Assembly: GCA_017936375.1 (NCBI GenBank)
Contig: JAGBFR010000008.1
Span: 1-61,990, forward strand
DNA length: 61,990 bases
DNA from: Clostridia bacterium
GTDB lineage: Bacteria > Bacillota > Clostridia > Christensenellales > Aristaeellaceae
Reading direction: 5' to 3'
The number at the start of each line of letters is the position of its first letter. The stretch's first letter is position 1. Shown here piece after piece: positions 1 through 7,884 of the stretch. The translations under genes and the position numbers were made by a program. The notes beneath the pieces are model-generated. The model saw nothing but the letters and a program-made list of their open reading frames with translations, was not told the origin of the DNA and did not search any database.

Positions 1-1015
1 AATAGATGCCATCTTTCAATGTCACAATATGAATCTGTGATGTGATCTCATCCAGCCTTGTCAGCAGGATCAAAGCATTCTCCTGCGCATCGGATTCAAC
101 GATTAAACCGGGAACAGGCACACGATCCAGATCAAGCGCATTCTCCACAAGGAATACATCAGAGGCACCATGCGTCGAAATCAGTTCATCGAAGGGTTCA
201 GTTTCGAGCCGCTTCAGGAGTTCCTTTGACAGAGGTACGGGCATGGTATCCACCACATATATATCATCTTTTCCAGCTGCGAAAACGACACGCTTGATAT
301 ACAGGCAACCATTCTCGATTTTGCTATAGCTTGCATCTGTATCATATCCATAATTATAGGAACTATGGCTGCGCAGGGTATACCCTGGAAATAGATCGGC
401 TACGGATGCTTCCGTGATGGCCACCAGATCCTGTGCTGTCTCAGGTGTACCGGGGAGATCATCAAAATCGCCAATCCAAGTTAACAGATCATCATCTAAC
501 GTGAATGTAGCTTCGGCTACATGAGTGCCATCCGGATAGTACGACAGCTGATATTCATCAAGGATGACATGTCCCTGATATTCGGATGTTTTTCGCCAGC
601 CGCATTCCACCATATATTCACCATCGTAATGATAGGCAATGTAATCACCGTTCTTCCGGTTAACCAAATCAAATCCAAGTTCATCGGGATAGAATGAGCC
701 ATCAGAACGGGGTGTTGTGGTATCATGACGAACAAAAGCAATTTCCCATGTGCCATCCACCGGTGAAAACTGAGCTTCTGACTTCCACTCTCGGTTCACG
801 CAACGATAGTAATACATATGTCCCCCTGGGGAAATGATGGCCGCCATTGTGGAAGCGTCTGGCAGAGTGAAGAAGAAGCATTCTGCAAACTCCTCTGAAC
901 CTTGGGAGGAAACATACTGCTCCCACATCTCCTGTGGGAACTCGCTTTGTGCGCAAGCCTGTTGAGAGAATGCCAGTAGTAGCGCAGCGATGAGAGTAAA
1001 AAATGATTTCTTCAT
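1..1015 (-). CDS. Secreted protein of unknown function, 3' end beyond window
   Basis: Reading the minus strand from an ATG at 1015, the frame stays open for about 338 codons to the window edge, so the C-terminus is missing. The N-terminus is a clear signal peptide: MKKSFF, then a hydrophobic stretch, ending near AFSQQACAQS. The mature part is acidic and rich in Tyr, Trp and Asp, as expected for an exported beta-rich protein. I see no enzymatic motif and do not recognise the family. Codon use is less GC-rich than in the genes after 6.5 kb. A purine-rich stretch (AAGGAGAAG) lies just upstream of the start on the minus strand and serves as ribosome binding site. Existence of the gene is fairly sure; its function is unknown. 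Confidence 0.8.
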   Translation of the reverse strand, partial: MKKSFFTLIAALLLAFSQQACAQSEFPQEMWEQYVSSQGSEEFAECFFFTLPDASTMAAIISPGGHMYYYRCVNREWKSEAQFSPVDGTWEIAFVRHDTTTPRSDGSFYPDELGFDLVNRKNGDYIAYHYDGEYMVECGWRKTSEYQGHVILDEYQLSYYPDGTHVAEATFTLDDDLLTWIGDFDDLPGTPETAQDLVAITEASVADLFPGYTLRSHSSYNYGYDTDASYSKIENGCLYIKRVVFAAGKDDIYVVDTMPVPLSKELLKRLETEPFDELISTHGASDVFLVENALDLDRVPVPGLIVESDAQENALILLTRLDEITSQIHIVTLKDGIY

Positions 1016-1095
1016 GATGCTTCTCCTTATACGCGGGAATGAATGGTTATCTATGATAAATAACGCATCATGGCAATCTTTTCTTGCAAATGCTG

Positions 1096-1123
1096 AAAAA
1101 AGCCCGCCCCGGAGGGGGCGAGC
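1096..1123 (-). terminator. Intrinsic terminator
   Basis: On the minus strand GCTCGCCCC and GGGGCGGGC form a stem with a 4-base loop, followed by six T. It lies 50 bases downstream of the small ORF at 1175-1453 and would end its transcript before the secreted-protein gene. Confidence 0.7.
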
Positions 1124-1174
1124 GAGATAGGTCATGTATTAAGTTGATATAGCCTCCACGCAAACCAATGGGTG

Positions 1175-1453
1175 TTAAGTTGTTTGTTCAAAGACTGAAC
1201 CCGGAGTATAGGTTCTGATTACTTTCCCAGTAGCGGTATTGATCGTGACTGTAAACGCTTTTGCTGGCTGATCGAGATCGTCAAAGAAATGAATCACATA
1301 GATCGGGTCAGTCGTAGAGCCAGTTGCTTCGGTAGTACCATTCATCTTATACCATACACTGGTTTTATATGATAAGAGTGCCTGCCCCGAAGCAGAAAAA
1401 GCACCGGCTCGTGAAGAAGAAACTTTCGCAGCCGGGTTTTTCTGTATCAGCAT
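1175..1453 (-). CDS. Small PepSY-like protein or gene remnant
   Basis: This 92-codon reading frame has a C-terminal half (DPIYVIHFFDD, then FTVTINTATGKVI) that resembles one PepSY-type strand-helix-strand unit, in which a short beta hairpin ends in V-x-I-x-A/T-x-T-G-K. There is no convincing ribosome binding site, and an in-frame stop lies two codons before the ATG. No signal peptide is present, although PepSY units usually sit in exported or membrane proteins. A terminator follows it on the same strand, suggesting that a transcribed gene once ended here. I think it is either a short intracellular protein or, more likely, the surviving 3' end of a longer gene. Confidence 0.4.
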   Translation of the reverse strand: MLIQKNPAAKVSSSRAGAFSASGQALLSYKTSVWYKMNGTTEATGSTTDPIYVIHFFDDLDQPAKAFTVTINTATGKVIRTYTPGSVFEQTT

Positions 1454-1576
1454 TTGTTGTTACATATGTCTCTCCGAAAAGTCGGAAGAAAGTGACACAA
1501 ACAGTTGTTTTATAACAGAGCAATGGGCTGAGTGCGCTGGATTTCTATTACAAATGTAAATCATGTGAGCTAAAAG

Positions 1577-1605
1577 TTGACATATATGGACATCTGTGTT
1601 ATTCT
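1577..1605 (+). promoter_or_regulatory. Promoter of the ABC transporter operon
   Basis: TTGACA at 1577-1582 and TATTCT at 1600-1605, separated by 17 bases, fit a sigma-A promoter. It lies just before the palindrome at 1611-1641 and the GntR-type regulator gene. Confidence 0.6.
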
Positions 1606-1610
1606 TCCAA

Positions 1611-1641
1611 CTGTACTACTCGTATTAATACAGTGGTACAG
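1611..1641. promoter_or_regulatory. Palindromic operator for the GntR/YtrA-type regulator
   Basis: CTGTACTACT at 1611-1620 and AGTGGTACAG at 1632-1641 are inverted copies with one mismatch, around a perfect inner palindrome GTATTAATAC. It overlaps the expected transcription start, so binding would block the promoter at 1577-1605. Autoregulation by the downstream YtrA-like protein is inferred from position and from how that subfamily usually works. Confidence 0.55.
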
Positions 1642-1665
1642 CTTTCGAAGAAGGGAGGCAGAAAG

Positions 1666-2043
1666 ATGTTCCTTGTGAATCCAAAAAGCAAGCAGCCCCT
1701 GTACGAGCAGCTTGTGGAGCAGCTTCGCAGACAGCTGATCCTGGGCGGTATGGAGGCGGGTGCGGCCATGCCCTCCGTCCGGCAGCTTGCTACCGAGTTG
1801 GGTATCAATCCCAATACCATCCAGAAGGCCTACCGCCGTATGGAAGAGGAAGGCATGATCATCTCTGTGCCGGGCCGTGGGAGCTTCGTCAGCGACGACC
1901 TGGCGGATATGCTGAAGCGGCAGCGGGCGGAGCAGCTGGAACAAACCCGGAAGATGATCAGCTTGTGCCGGGAGATGGGACTTCCCAAGAACACCATTGA
2001 TGAAATTGTTGAGACCGTTTATAAGGAGGGAGACGCTTGTTAA
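1666..2043 (+). CDS. GntR family transcriptional regulator, YtrA type
   Basis: A 125-residue protein with an N-terminal winged helix-turn-helix (about residues 8-75: PLYEQLVEQLRRQL, MPSVRQLATELGINPNTIQKAYRRME, GRGSFV) and only a short helical tail, which marks the YtrA subfamily of GntR repressors. The ATG at 1666 is chosen over an upstream one at 1633 because GGGAGG precedes it at good spacing. The next gene starts inside its last codons (7-base overlap), so the regulator and an ABC transporter are translationally coupled. By analogy with YtrA of Bacillus it probably represses its own operon through the palindrome at 1611-1641. The inducer is unknown; cell-envelope stress or peptide antibiotics are the usual candidates. 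Confidence 0.88.
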   Translation: MFLVNPKSKQPLYEQLVEQLRRQLILGGMEAGAAMPSVRQLATELGINPNTIQKAYRRMEEEGMIISVPGRGSFVSDDLADMLKRQRAEQLEQTRKMISLCREMGLPKNTIDEIVETVYKEGDAC

Positions 2044-2924
2044 TTGTCAACCAGATCGATAAAAGTTTTGGAAAGAAGCGGGCCATTGCCGATCTTTCCC
2101 TGAGACTGGAGGAAGGGCATATTTTCGGCATGCTGGGTACCAACGGTGCCGGAAAGTCCACCCTTCTGCGTGTAATGACCGGCATCCTGAAGCCTGACCG
2201 GGGCAGTGTGCTGCTGGACACCATGCCCGTGTACGAAAATCCCTTGGCCAAGCAGGAGATTTGCTACCTGAGCGACGAGCCCACTTTCCTGCCTAACGCC
2301 AGCATTGCGGAAATGGGACGGATGCAGGCAGCTTACTATCCCAGCTTTGACAGCCAGAAGCTGAAGGAGCTGTGCCAGCGGTTCGCGCTGCCAATGAACG
2401 AGCGCATTACCAGCTTTTCCAAGGGCACCCAGAAGCGAGCACAGATCTGCCTTGGCCTTTCCCTGAACCCCCGGGTACTGCTCTGCGACGAAACCTTCGA
2501 CGGCCTGGATCCCGTCATGCGTGACAACTTCAAGCGGGTCCTTAGCCAGGAGACGATCGACCGGGGGCTGATTACAGTGCTGGCAGGCCATAACCAGCAG
2601 GAGATGGAAGACATCTGCGACAGCGTTGGTTTCCTTCACGAGGGCAAGCTGGTCTGCTCCGGCGACCTGGACTCCCTGCTCAGCGATGTGCACCGTGTGC
2701 AGCTGATCCCTGCGGAAAACGTGACGGACGAGCAGCTGGCCGCCTTCCGGCCTCTGCGCCTGCAGCGGCAGGGCCGCCTGTGCATGATGACCCTGCGTGG
2801 AGACCGTGCACAATTGGAAATGGAGCTTAATGAACTGAAACCCATGTTTATGGAGTTTTTGCCCCTCTCCCTGGAGGAAGTATTCATTCTGGAAATGGAG
2901 GATCGTGGTTATGCGCAGCAATAA
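2037..2924 (+). CDS. ABC transporter ATP-binding protein
   Basis: A 295-residue nucleotide-binding subunit with Walker A GTNGAGKST (residues 34-42), a signature-like SKGTQ (128-132) and Walker B LLCDETFDGLD (148-158). A 65-residue C-terminal extension beyond the usual ABC domain is typical of drug or bacitracin-type exporters such as YtrB. Translation starts at TTG 2037 behind a strong AAGGAGG at 2022-2028. It overlaps the regulator upstream and the permease downstream, so the three genes form one operon. It would energise the permease encoded next; substrate unknown. Confidence 0.9.
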   Translation: MLIVNQIDKSFGKKRAIADLSLRLEEGHIFGMLGTNGAGKSTLLRVMTGILKPDRGSVLLDTMPVYENPLAKQEICYLSDEPTFLPNASIAEMGRMQAAYYPSFDSQKLKELCQRFALPMNERITSFSKGTQKRAQICLGLSLNPRVLLCDETFDGLDPVMRDNFKRVLSQETIDRGLITVLAGHNQQEMEDICDSVGFLHEGKLVCSGDLDSLLSDVHRVQLIPAENVTDEQLAAFRPLRLQRQGRLCMMTLRGDRAQLEMELNELKPMFMEFLPLSLEEVFILEMEDRGYAQQ

Positions 2925-5043
2925 ACTGAATGCAACCCAGTTTCTTCTGAAAAGAAATTTGTTTATCGGCGTGATGGTATTTTTGATCGTGTTCTTCACG
3001 CTTCCCTTCTGGGGCCTGGCCAACATTCCCAATGCTAAGGAAAACATCATGACCTGGCAGGAGCCCGCTTACCAGGCAGAAAGCCTCAAAAACGTTGTTA
3101 CCAATGACCTTCTGAACTCCCAGAGCCTGGAAAGCTGGGTGGTTCTCTTTTGCGCACTGGGTTTCCTGACCGCCATGATGATGATGCGTCACCTGTTCAG
3201 CCGCCGTCAGGGTATGCTGCACGCCGCTTTGCCTGACAAGCGGGAGACCGACTTCCTGCGCAGGATCATCGGGTATGTGGTGTTGTGTCTGGCTCCCATT
3301 GTGCTGAACATGCTGCTCTACCTGCTGGTGGTGGCGGTGAACGGCCTGTTGCCTTATGTGGAATGGGGCAAGCTCCTGGCCAAGTTCGGCATGATGCTGC
3401 TTATCAACCTGTACGGCTTTGCCATTGGCCTGCTGGCCAGCGTGCTGACCGGCACCTACTGGGCCGCGCTGCTGGCCGGGGCTGTGCTTATCGTGGGCGC
3501 GGAAGGTCTGGCCTATCTGTGGAACTATCTGGCCGGCCGTTACCTGCATACCATGATCACCGGTGGCGTTGGCAAAACGCTCGTGCGCTACTCTCCGGCA
3601 TTTTCCCTCTACAAGGGCCTCTATCGCCCGGCAGAGTTTACCTGGGTACCCGCTATGCTGGGCATCGTCGCTGCCTTGGGGCTGAGCTTTATGCTCTACC
3701 GCATCCGCAAGGCGGAAGCCACCGAGCGCACGCTGGCTTTTGGTTGGCTGCACACCGTCATGGGCTTTATTCTGCCTCTCATGGGCGGCAGCATCGTGGG
3801 TATTGTGGTGTTCCTGTCCTTCTTGACGGAACTGAGCCTGATTATCGGCATGGTGCTGGGTGTACTCCTGACCTACTGGATCTGCAGAATGATTTTCAAC
3901 CAGCGGTTCTGCGGCATCCTTAAGCAGTGGTATCTGCCTGCGGCGGCAGCCCTGGTGCTGATCCTGGGCGTGGTGGTGCTTCACACCGATGTGTTCGGTT
4001 ACGACCACTTCATGCCTGAGAGGGACAAGCTGACCGCCATCTCTTATCGCCCCCAGAGCTACCACACCAACGAAATTGTCACCCTCACCAGCGACGAAGC
4101 ATTAGACGCTGCCTACGGCTGGTGCACTCTGATGCGGGACGAGGTGGACAGCATGGAAAACGGCATCTATGCTAACACGGCGGGTACGAGTATGAGTCGC
4201 GTAGCGGTGACCTACCACTTTGAGGGACGCACCATCCGCCGCATGTATCCCAATTCAGAGATCCGTAATGACGCGCAGCCTTACCTCCAGACCATCATTG
4301 ACAGCGATGACTACAAGCAGAGCCTGATCCGCGAGTTCCACTTAGCGGATGGCACCATCCAGAACGTGTATGTCAACACCAATGGCAGAATGTTCCGCAA
4401 TGACGAGCTCTTTACCGAGTTTGGCGTGATGCCCAGCTACATGAACTTGGATAAGGCGCGGGACGCTCTCACTATCGACAAGTGGATGAAGGCGCTGCGT
4501 GAGGATATCCAGAACCGCACACTTGCGGACAAGAAGATGGATCCCATTTTCAGCCTGTCTATCAGTACACGGGACGAGAAAACCGGCACTTCCGACTATA
4601 CCTCGGTGGATATCTACCCCTGCGATACCAATTTCCTCAAGCTGCTTCTGGGCGACAAGTGCCAGGATGTGATCGACTATGCCACCGGCGGTTATGCCGC
4701 AGACGAGGACGTGGTGGCCCTGCAGGTCACCTACAACTTGAGCCGCAAGGAAATGGCGGATAACGGCATCGATATGAAGAACGAGGTCAAGGCCATCAAG
4801 CTGGCTTCTTCCCCGGAAGAGGCAGTGGAATGGGTACGCTGCACCCAGAGCAGCCATGTGGGATCTTACTATTTCATGCCGGATTACGAGGACAAGAGCT
4901 TCAGCCGCCTGTACCTCTATCGCAAGAGCGAGCTGGAAATGAGCAAGACCTACAACAGTTTTGAGATCCCGGAAGATCTGACCCAGCTTTACACCATGGA
5001 AAACATTCCTGTAGGAATCGTTCGGGATTTTGTTGGGAAGTAA
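2911..5043 (+). CDS. ABC transporter permease with large extracytoplasmic C-terminal domain
   Basis: A protein of about 710 residues. The first half has roughly nine or ten hydrophobic segments (for example LFIGVMVFLIVFFTLPF near the start and LVLILGVVVLHTD near residue 350), in keeping with an ABC-2 type permease. The remaining 350 or so residues are hydrophilic and probably sit outside the membrane; they look like the domain often annotated DUF6449 in similar Clostridia permeases, but I assign that only tentatively. ATG 2911 is preferred over GTG 2905 because GGAGG at 2897-2901 is then nine bases away. The gene overlaps the ATPase by 14 bases. Likely role: export or sensing of an envelope-active compound, under the YtrA-like repressor. 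Confidence 0.85.
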   Translation: MRSNKLNATQFLLKRNLFIGVMVFLIVFFTLPFWGLANIPNAKENIMTWQEPAYQAESLKNVVTNDLLNSQSLESWVVLFCALGFLTAMMMMRHLFSRRQGMLHAALPDKRETDFLRRIIGYVVLCLAPIVLNMLLYLLVVAVNGLLPYVEWGKLLAKFGMMLLINLYGFAIGLLASVLTGTYWAALLAGAVLIVGAEGLAYLWNYLAGRYLHTMITGGVGKTLVRYSPAFSLYKGLYRPAEFTWVPAMLGIVAALGLSFMLYRIRKAEATERTLAFGWLHTVMGFILPLMGGSIVGIVVFLSFLTELSLIIGMVLGVLLTYWICRMIFNQRFCGILKQWYLPAAAALVLILGVVVLHTDVFGYDHFMPERDKLTAISYRPQSYHTNEIVTLTSDEALDAAYGWCTLMRDEVDSMENGIYANTAGTSMSRVAVTYHFEGRTIRRMYPNSEIRNDAQPYLQTIIDSDDYKQSLIREFHLADGTIQNVYVNTNGRMFRNDELFTEFGVMPSYMNLDKARDALTIDKWMKALREDIQNRTLADKKMDPIFSLSISTRDEKTGTSDYTSVDIYPCDTNFLKLLLGDKCQDVIDYATGGYAADEDVVALQVTYNLSRKEMADNGIDMKNEVKAIKLASSPEEAVEWVRCTQSSHVGSYYFMPDYEDKSFSRLYLYRKSELEMSKTYNSFEIPEDLTQLYTMENIPVGIVRDFVGK

Positions 5044-5048
5044 GGGAT

Positions 5049-5344
5049 GAATCAAACTACACTGAACGCGATGCTGTTGTCCGCCGAAACGAGGAATAGA
5101 GTTATCTCGATCATTGGTGTATTGAAGCTGATGTTGTTTTCACAACTGTCATCTGGTATTCTTCTCGAATGAAAAAAGAGGATGTGTCGTTTCAGATAAT
5201 TGTGACTCAGACCTACATGTTCCGGCAGGGACAAATGAATATGGGTTTGACATGTTGCTATATACTCCGAGAGGTCATGCCCACGTCAAACCGGATAGAC
5301 TTCTGTCTGAGACGATTATTCCACACTCTATATCCATATCGTAA
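5049..5344 (+). pseudogene. Possible decayed ORF (stop plus frameshift)
   Basis: Between the permease and the next gene, the frame beginning at 5049 reads like protein (YTERDAVVRRNEE, stop, then SYLDHWCIEADVVFTTVIWYSS and MKKEDVSFQIIVTQTYMF). Near 5231 the sensible reading moves to another frame (TNEYGFDMLLYTPRGHAHV, ending at a TAA at 5342-5344). One stop and one frameshift thus separate three plausible segments, and there is no ribosome binding site. I do not recognise the family. It may also be chance, since the region is AT-richer and has few stops. Confidence 0.3.
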
Positions 5345-5389
5345 AACTGACTGATGTAGTTAACAAATCAGAAGGGAGGCTTTACCCGT

Positions 5390-6010
5390 ATGAAAAAACC
5401 GCTCATCCTGCTTGCCGGTCTTGTAATCATCACCATGGTGGCTATTTCTACAATCATCATGCAGCCAGAAGACCGCATCAATCCGACAACTCAATCTGAC
5501 AATGTGGTGGATGTTGTGAATTTATCCGCTGCACTTCCCCAAGCAAAAGCTGCTTCGCTACAAAATCCTGCGGAAACAGTGCAGGGTGTTACCTATGAAC
5601 TTGAAGTAGAAGACGCTTTGATAACCCTGACGCTGCCAAGCGAATACGAAATGCTGCCAATTGAATGGATAGAGACACAATCGTTGCCAGAACGGTATGA
5701 GTTTTTGAATTCTGTAACTGGCAGCAAGTTTGGACTACATTCGGATTCTGATAATCAGAAGAATCAAGACATTCGTCTCAGTAAACTCCATGATCCAGCA
5801 AACAAATTTACTTCATTTTCGTTGACATGCAGTACATATCAAACATGGGCGTACTTTCACTACGATAACTGGAATCATGGGTTTTATGTAATTGCAGATA
5901 ACGGCTACGCCTATAACTTCTATCTGTCTCTCCCTGAGAATCAAGGACAGAACAGCCCGCCTGAAGAAGCATTGAAGATTCTGGAGACATTGCAGATAAC
6001 AGGGAAGTGA
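5390..6010 (+). CDS. Membrane-anchored exported protein of unknown function
   Basis: 206 residues with an N-terminal hydrophobic anchor (LILLAGLVIITMVAISTIIM, about residues 4-24) and a mixed alpha/beta soluble part outside the cell. Motifs such as GVTYELEVEDALITLTLP and the C-terminal EEALKILETLQI resemble small lipoprotein-like stress or spore-associated proteins, but no catalytic pattern stands out. GAAGGGAGG precedes the ATG at good spacing. A strong terminator follows at 6051-6094, so it is either a single-gene unit or the tail of the upstream operon. Composition matches the less GC-rich block around it. Confidence 0.78.
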   Translation: MKKPLILLAGLVIITMVAISTIIMQPEDRINPTTQSDNVVDVVNLSAALPQAKAASLQNPAETVQGVTYELEVEDALITLTLPSEYEMLPIEWIETQSLPERYEFLNSVTGSKFGLHSDSDNQKNQDIRLSKLHDPANKFTSFSLTCSTYQTWAYFHYDNWNHGFYVIADNGYAYNFYLSLPENQGQNSPPEEALKILETLQITGK

Positions 6011-6050
6011 TATGTAGCTGAACCGTAATAAACTATTGGCAAGGGATTTG

Positions 6051-6094
6051 AAAGAGCCGAGAATAACCATACGGTCACTCTCGGCTCTTTCATA
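6051..6094 (+). terminator. Intrinsic terminator, probably bidirectional
   Basis: AAAGAGCCGAGA at 6051-6062 pairs perfectly with TCTCGGCTCTTT at 6079-6090 around a 16-base loop. T-rich flanks occur on both strands. It closes the transcript of the exported protein ending at 6010. Confidence 0.75.
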
Positions 6095-6210
6095 TTGGTT
6101 TGCTTTGTCGTTGCTCACTCTTTGAAAAATGATAAAACACCCTTGACAAAAGAACTCGATCCGGGAGCGGCCCTTTTCCTATTCAACTGATAAACGGTTC
6201 ATCCGCTGGC

Positions 6211-6269
6211 GGCGGAGACCTCATCCGTCACGGCATGCGCCGTGCCACCTTCCCCATAGGGGAAGGTCA
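6211..6269. repeat. Dispersed palindromic repeat element, copy 1
   Basis: GACCTCATCCGTCA is followed by a small hairpin (CGGCATGCGCCGTG) and CCACCTTCCCC-ATA-GGGGAAGGT. The same three-part pattern occurs at 6386-6452, 15758-15989 and 38353-38405. The 6011-6523 interval has no gene that I can support; it holds this copy and an inverted copy. Confidence 0.75.
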
Positions 6270-6385
6270 TTTACTTTGCAGTACGCTGATCCAAATAGAC
6301 ATCGATTGATCGTATATCTTGTCCATTTGCACGGCTTCTTTCAAGAAGTATTTGAATCAGCGTAGCATCGTGATGATGACCATAC

Positions 6386-6452
6386 GACCTTCCCCTATGG
6401 GGAAGGTGTCGTCGCCTTCAGGCGGCGACGGATGAGGTCCCGCCCGCAGGCG
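6386..6452. repeat. Dispersed palindromic repeat element, copy 2 (inverted)
   Basis: ACCTTCCCC-TAT-GGGGAAGGT, then a hairpin around GTCGCCTTCAGGCGGCGAC and GGATGAGGTCCCGCCCGCAGGCG. It is the reverse complement arrangement of the copy at 6211-6269, so the two form a long imperfect inverted repeat about 110 bases apart. Confidence 0.75.
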
Positions 6453-6523
6453 ACCGCAACTCCGCATCCGGGTGACTGCTCTGTTAGTTCCCACCCGCCC
6501 GCCCAAGCGGCTTCCGCGCCCTC

Positions 6524-7678
6524 TCAGGCAGGGTGACGGCGGTGCGCCGGCTGCAGCATCCACCTCACCGCCAGCGCGCTGGGCACGGACAGCACCGCGA
6601 TCACCAGCACATACAGCGCGACATTCCTGATATAGTACACGCTCGGCAGGATCTTCATAAAGTCAAACCCGAACAGCTCCACATACAGCCCGTGAATCAG
6701 GTAGAATTCCAGCGTGATTCCGCCCATGAAGCGCAGCGCGCGATTGCCGATGCGCAGCTTCATCATCACCAGCAGGATAAACAAAACGAACGCGCCCGCC
6801 ACGCCGACCTGCGCAATCACGCACATCAGCCGGCGGAAGATCCGCTCATGCAGGTGCGGATTCCACTCGCAGTAATACCCGAAGTAATCCTGCGCAAACT
6901 GCGAATACGCATGCAGCCCCCAGATCGCCGCGATGCTCAGCGCCAGCAGCGGCAGATACGCCCGCTTCGCCGCACGGACAAAGCCCTGCTCATACTTGGC
7001 GAGGAACAAGCCCAGCGGGAAGAACGCCGCCGTGTTGTACCACCATTCGCCGCAGATGTACCAGTCGTTGTGATCGGTCGCGCAGCCGATCAGCACCCAC
7101 AGGAGGACGAGCGCCGTCGTTGAGGCGAGCGCCGCTCCCTCCCGCTTGAACATGCGGAAGCTGACATAGAACGCCAGATAAAACAGCGGCACTACCATCA
7201 CATACCACGCGTTGGGGTTCGCATGCCCGACGCCGGTGATGTAGAGGATCATGTGCAGCGCGCTGATCTTCTGGCCCATGAAGAGGCGCACGGCGAGGAA
7301 AATCCACCCCGTCACATAATACGCCGCCACCATCGGCAGCACTCTGCGCCGCACGAAGCCGTGCAGATAGTCCGGTTTCGCCTTCACGCTCTTGTACAGC
7401 CCATACCCCGAGCAGACGAGGAAGAACGCCACAAACCAGAATCCGCTCAGCACAAACGGCTCAAGCCCTGGGATGATCCAGCGCTTGTTGAGCCATGGAG
7501 CGCAGGTCTTCTGCGAGGCGTGGTGCAGCATGATGCACACGGCGAAAAAGCCCTGCCAGTGCTTGCACTGCTCAAGGGAGAGGAATTCCCCGTTCCATGC
7601 CTTCCGCCCACTCCATTTCGCGCCCCAGAGCAGCAGCAGCGCCGTCAGGGGATAGACGAGATATACCAGCTTGTCCAT
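6524..7678 (-). CDS. Acyltransferase 3 family membrane protein
   Basis: 384 residues with about ten membrane segments, matching the acyltransferase 3 (OafA/YrhL) family that transfers acetyl or other acyl groups to surface polysaccharides, teichoic acids or small molecules. The pattern KHWQGFFAVCIMLHHASQK near residue 40 contains the family's early His motif (here LHHAS), followed by FFLVCSGYGLYKS. The C-terminus (TLEFYLIHGLYVE, near residue 330) is also typical. Start ATG 7678 is preceded by GGAGAGCGCAT, and an extended -10 (TGCTATAAT) lies at about 7720-7731 on the minus strand. It stands alone, divergent from two GT-C-like genes, which suggests a shared surface-glycan theme. The acyl acceptor cannot be told. 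Confidence 0.85.
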   Translation of the reverse strand: MDKLVYLVYPLTALLLLWGAKWSGRKAWNGEFLSLEQCKHWQGFFAVCIMLHHASQKTCAPWLNKRWIIPGLEPFVLSGFWFVAFFLVCSGYGLYKSVKAKPDYLHGFVRRRVLPMVAAYYVTGWIFLAVRLFMGQKISALHMILYITGVGHANPNAWYVMVVPLFYLAFYVSFRMFKREGAALASTTALVLLWVLIGCATDHNDWYICGEWWYNTAAFFPLGLFLAKYEQGFVRAAKRAYLPLLALSIAAIWGLHAYSQFAQDYFGYYCEWNPHLHERIFRRLMCVIAQVGVAGAFVLFILLVMMKLRIGNRALRFMGGITLEFYLIHGLYVELFGFDFMKILPSVYYIRNVALYVLVIAVLSVPSALAVRWMLQPAHRRHPA

Positions 7679-7810
7679 ATGCGCTCTCCTTGTCCGGCGG
7701 CTGTGTGCCGCCCTGTCCGGTCATTATAGCACAGAATCGCCCGCCGCTCCCGCTTTCTTCCATATTCTGGTCCTCTTTCCCGCATATTCCGCCCGATTTT
7801 CCCGATTCCG

Positions 7811-7840
7811 TCGACAAATGCGCTGCAGCAGATGTATAAT
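7811..7840 (+). promoter_or_regulatory. Promoter of the tandem GT-like genes
   Basis: TCGACA at 7811-7816 and TATAAT at 7835-7840 with an 18-base spacer, 45 bases before the start codon of the membrane protein gene. Confidence 0.55.
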
Positions 7841-7884
7841 AGACTGATTCGTTCTCCCCCATCCTTGCTACCGAGGCGATGGTT

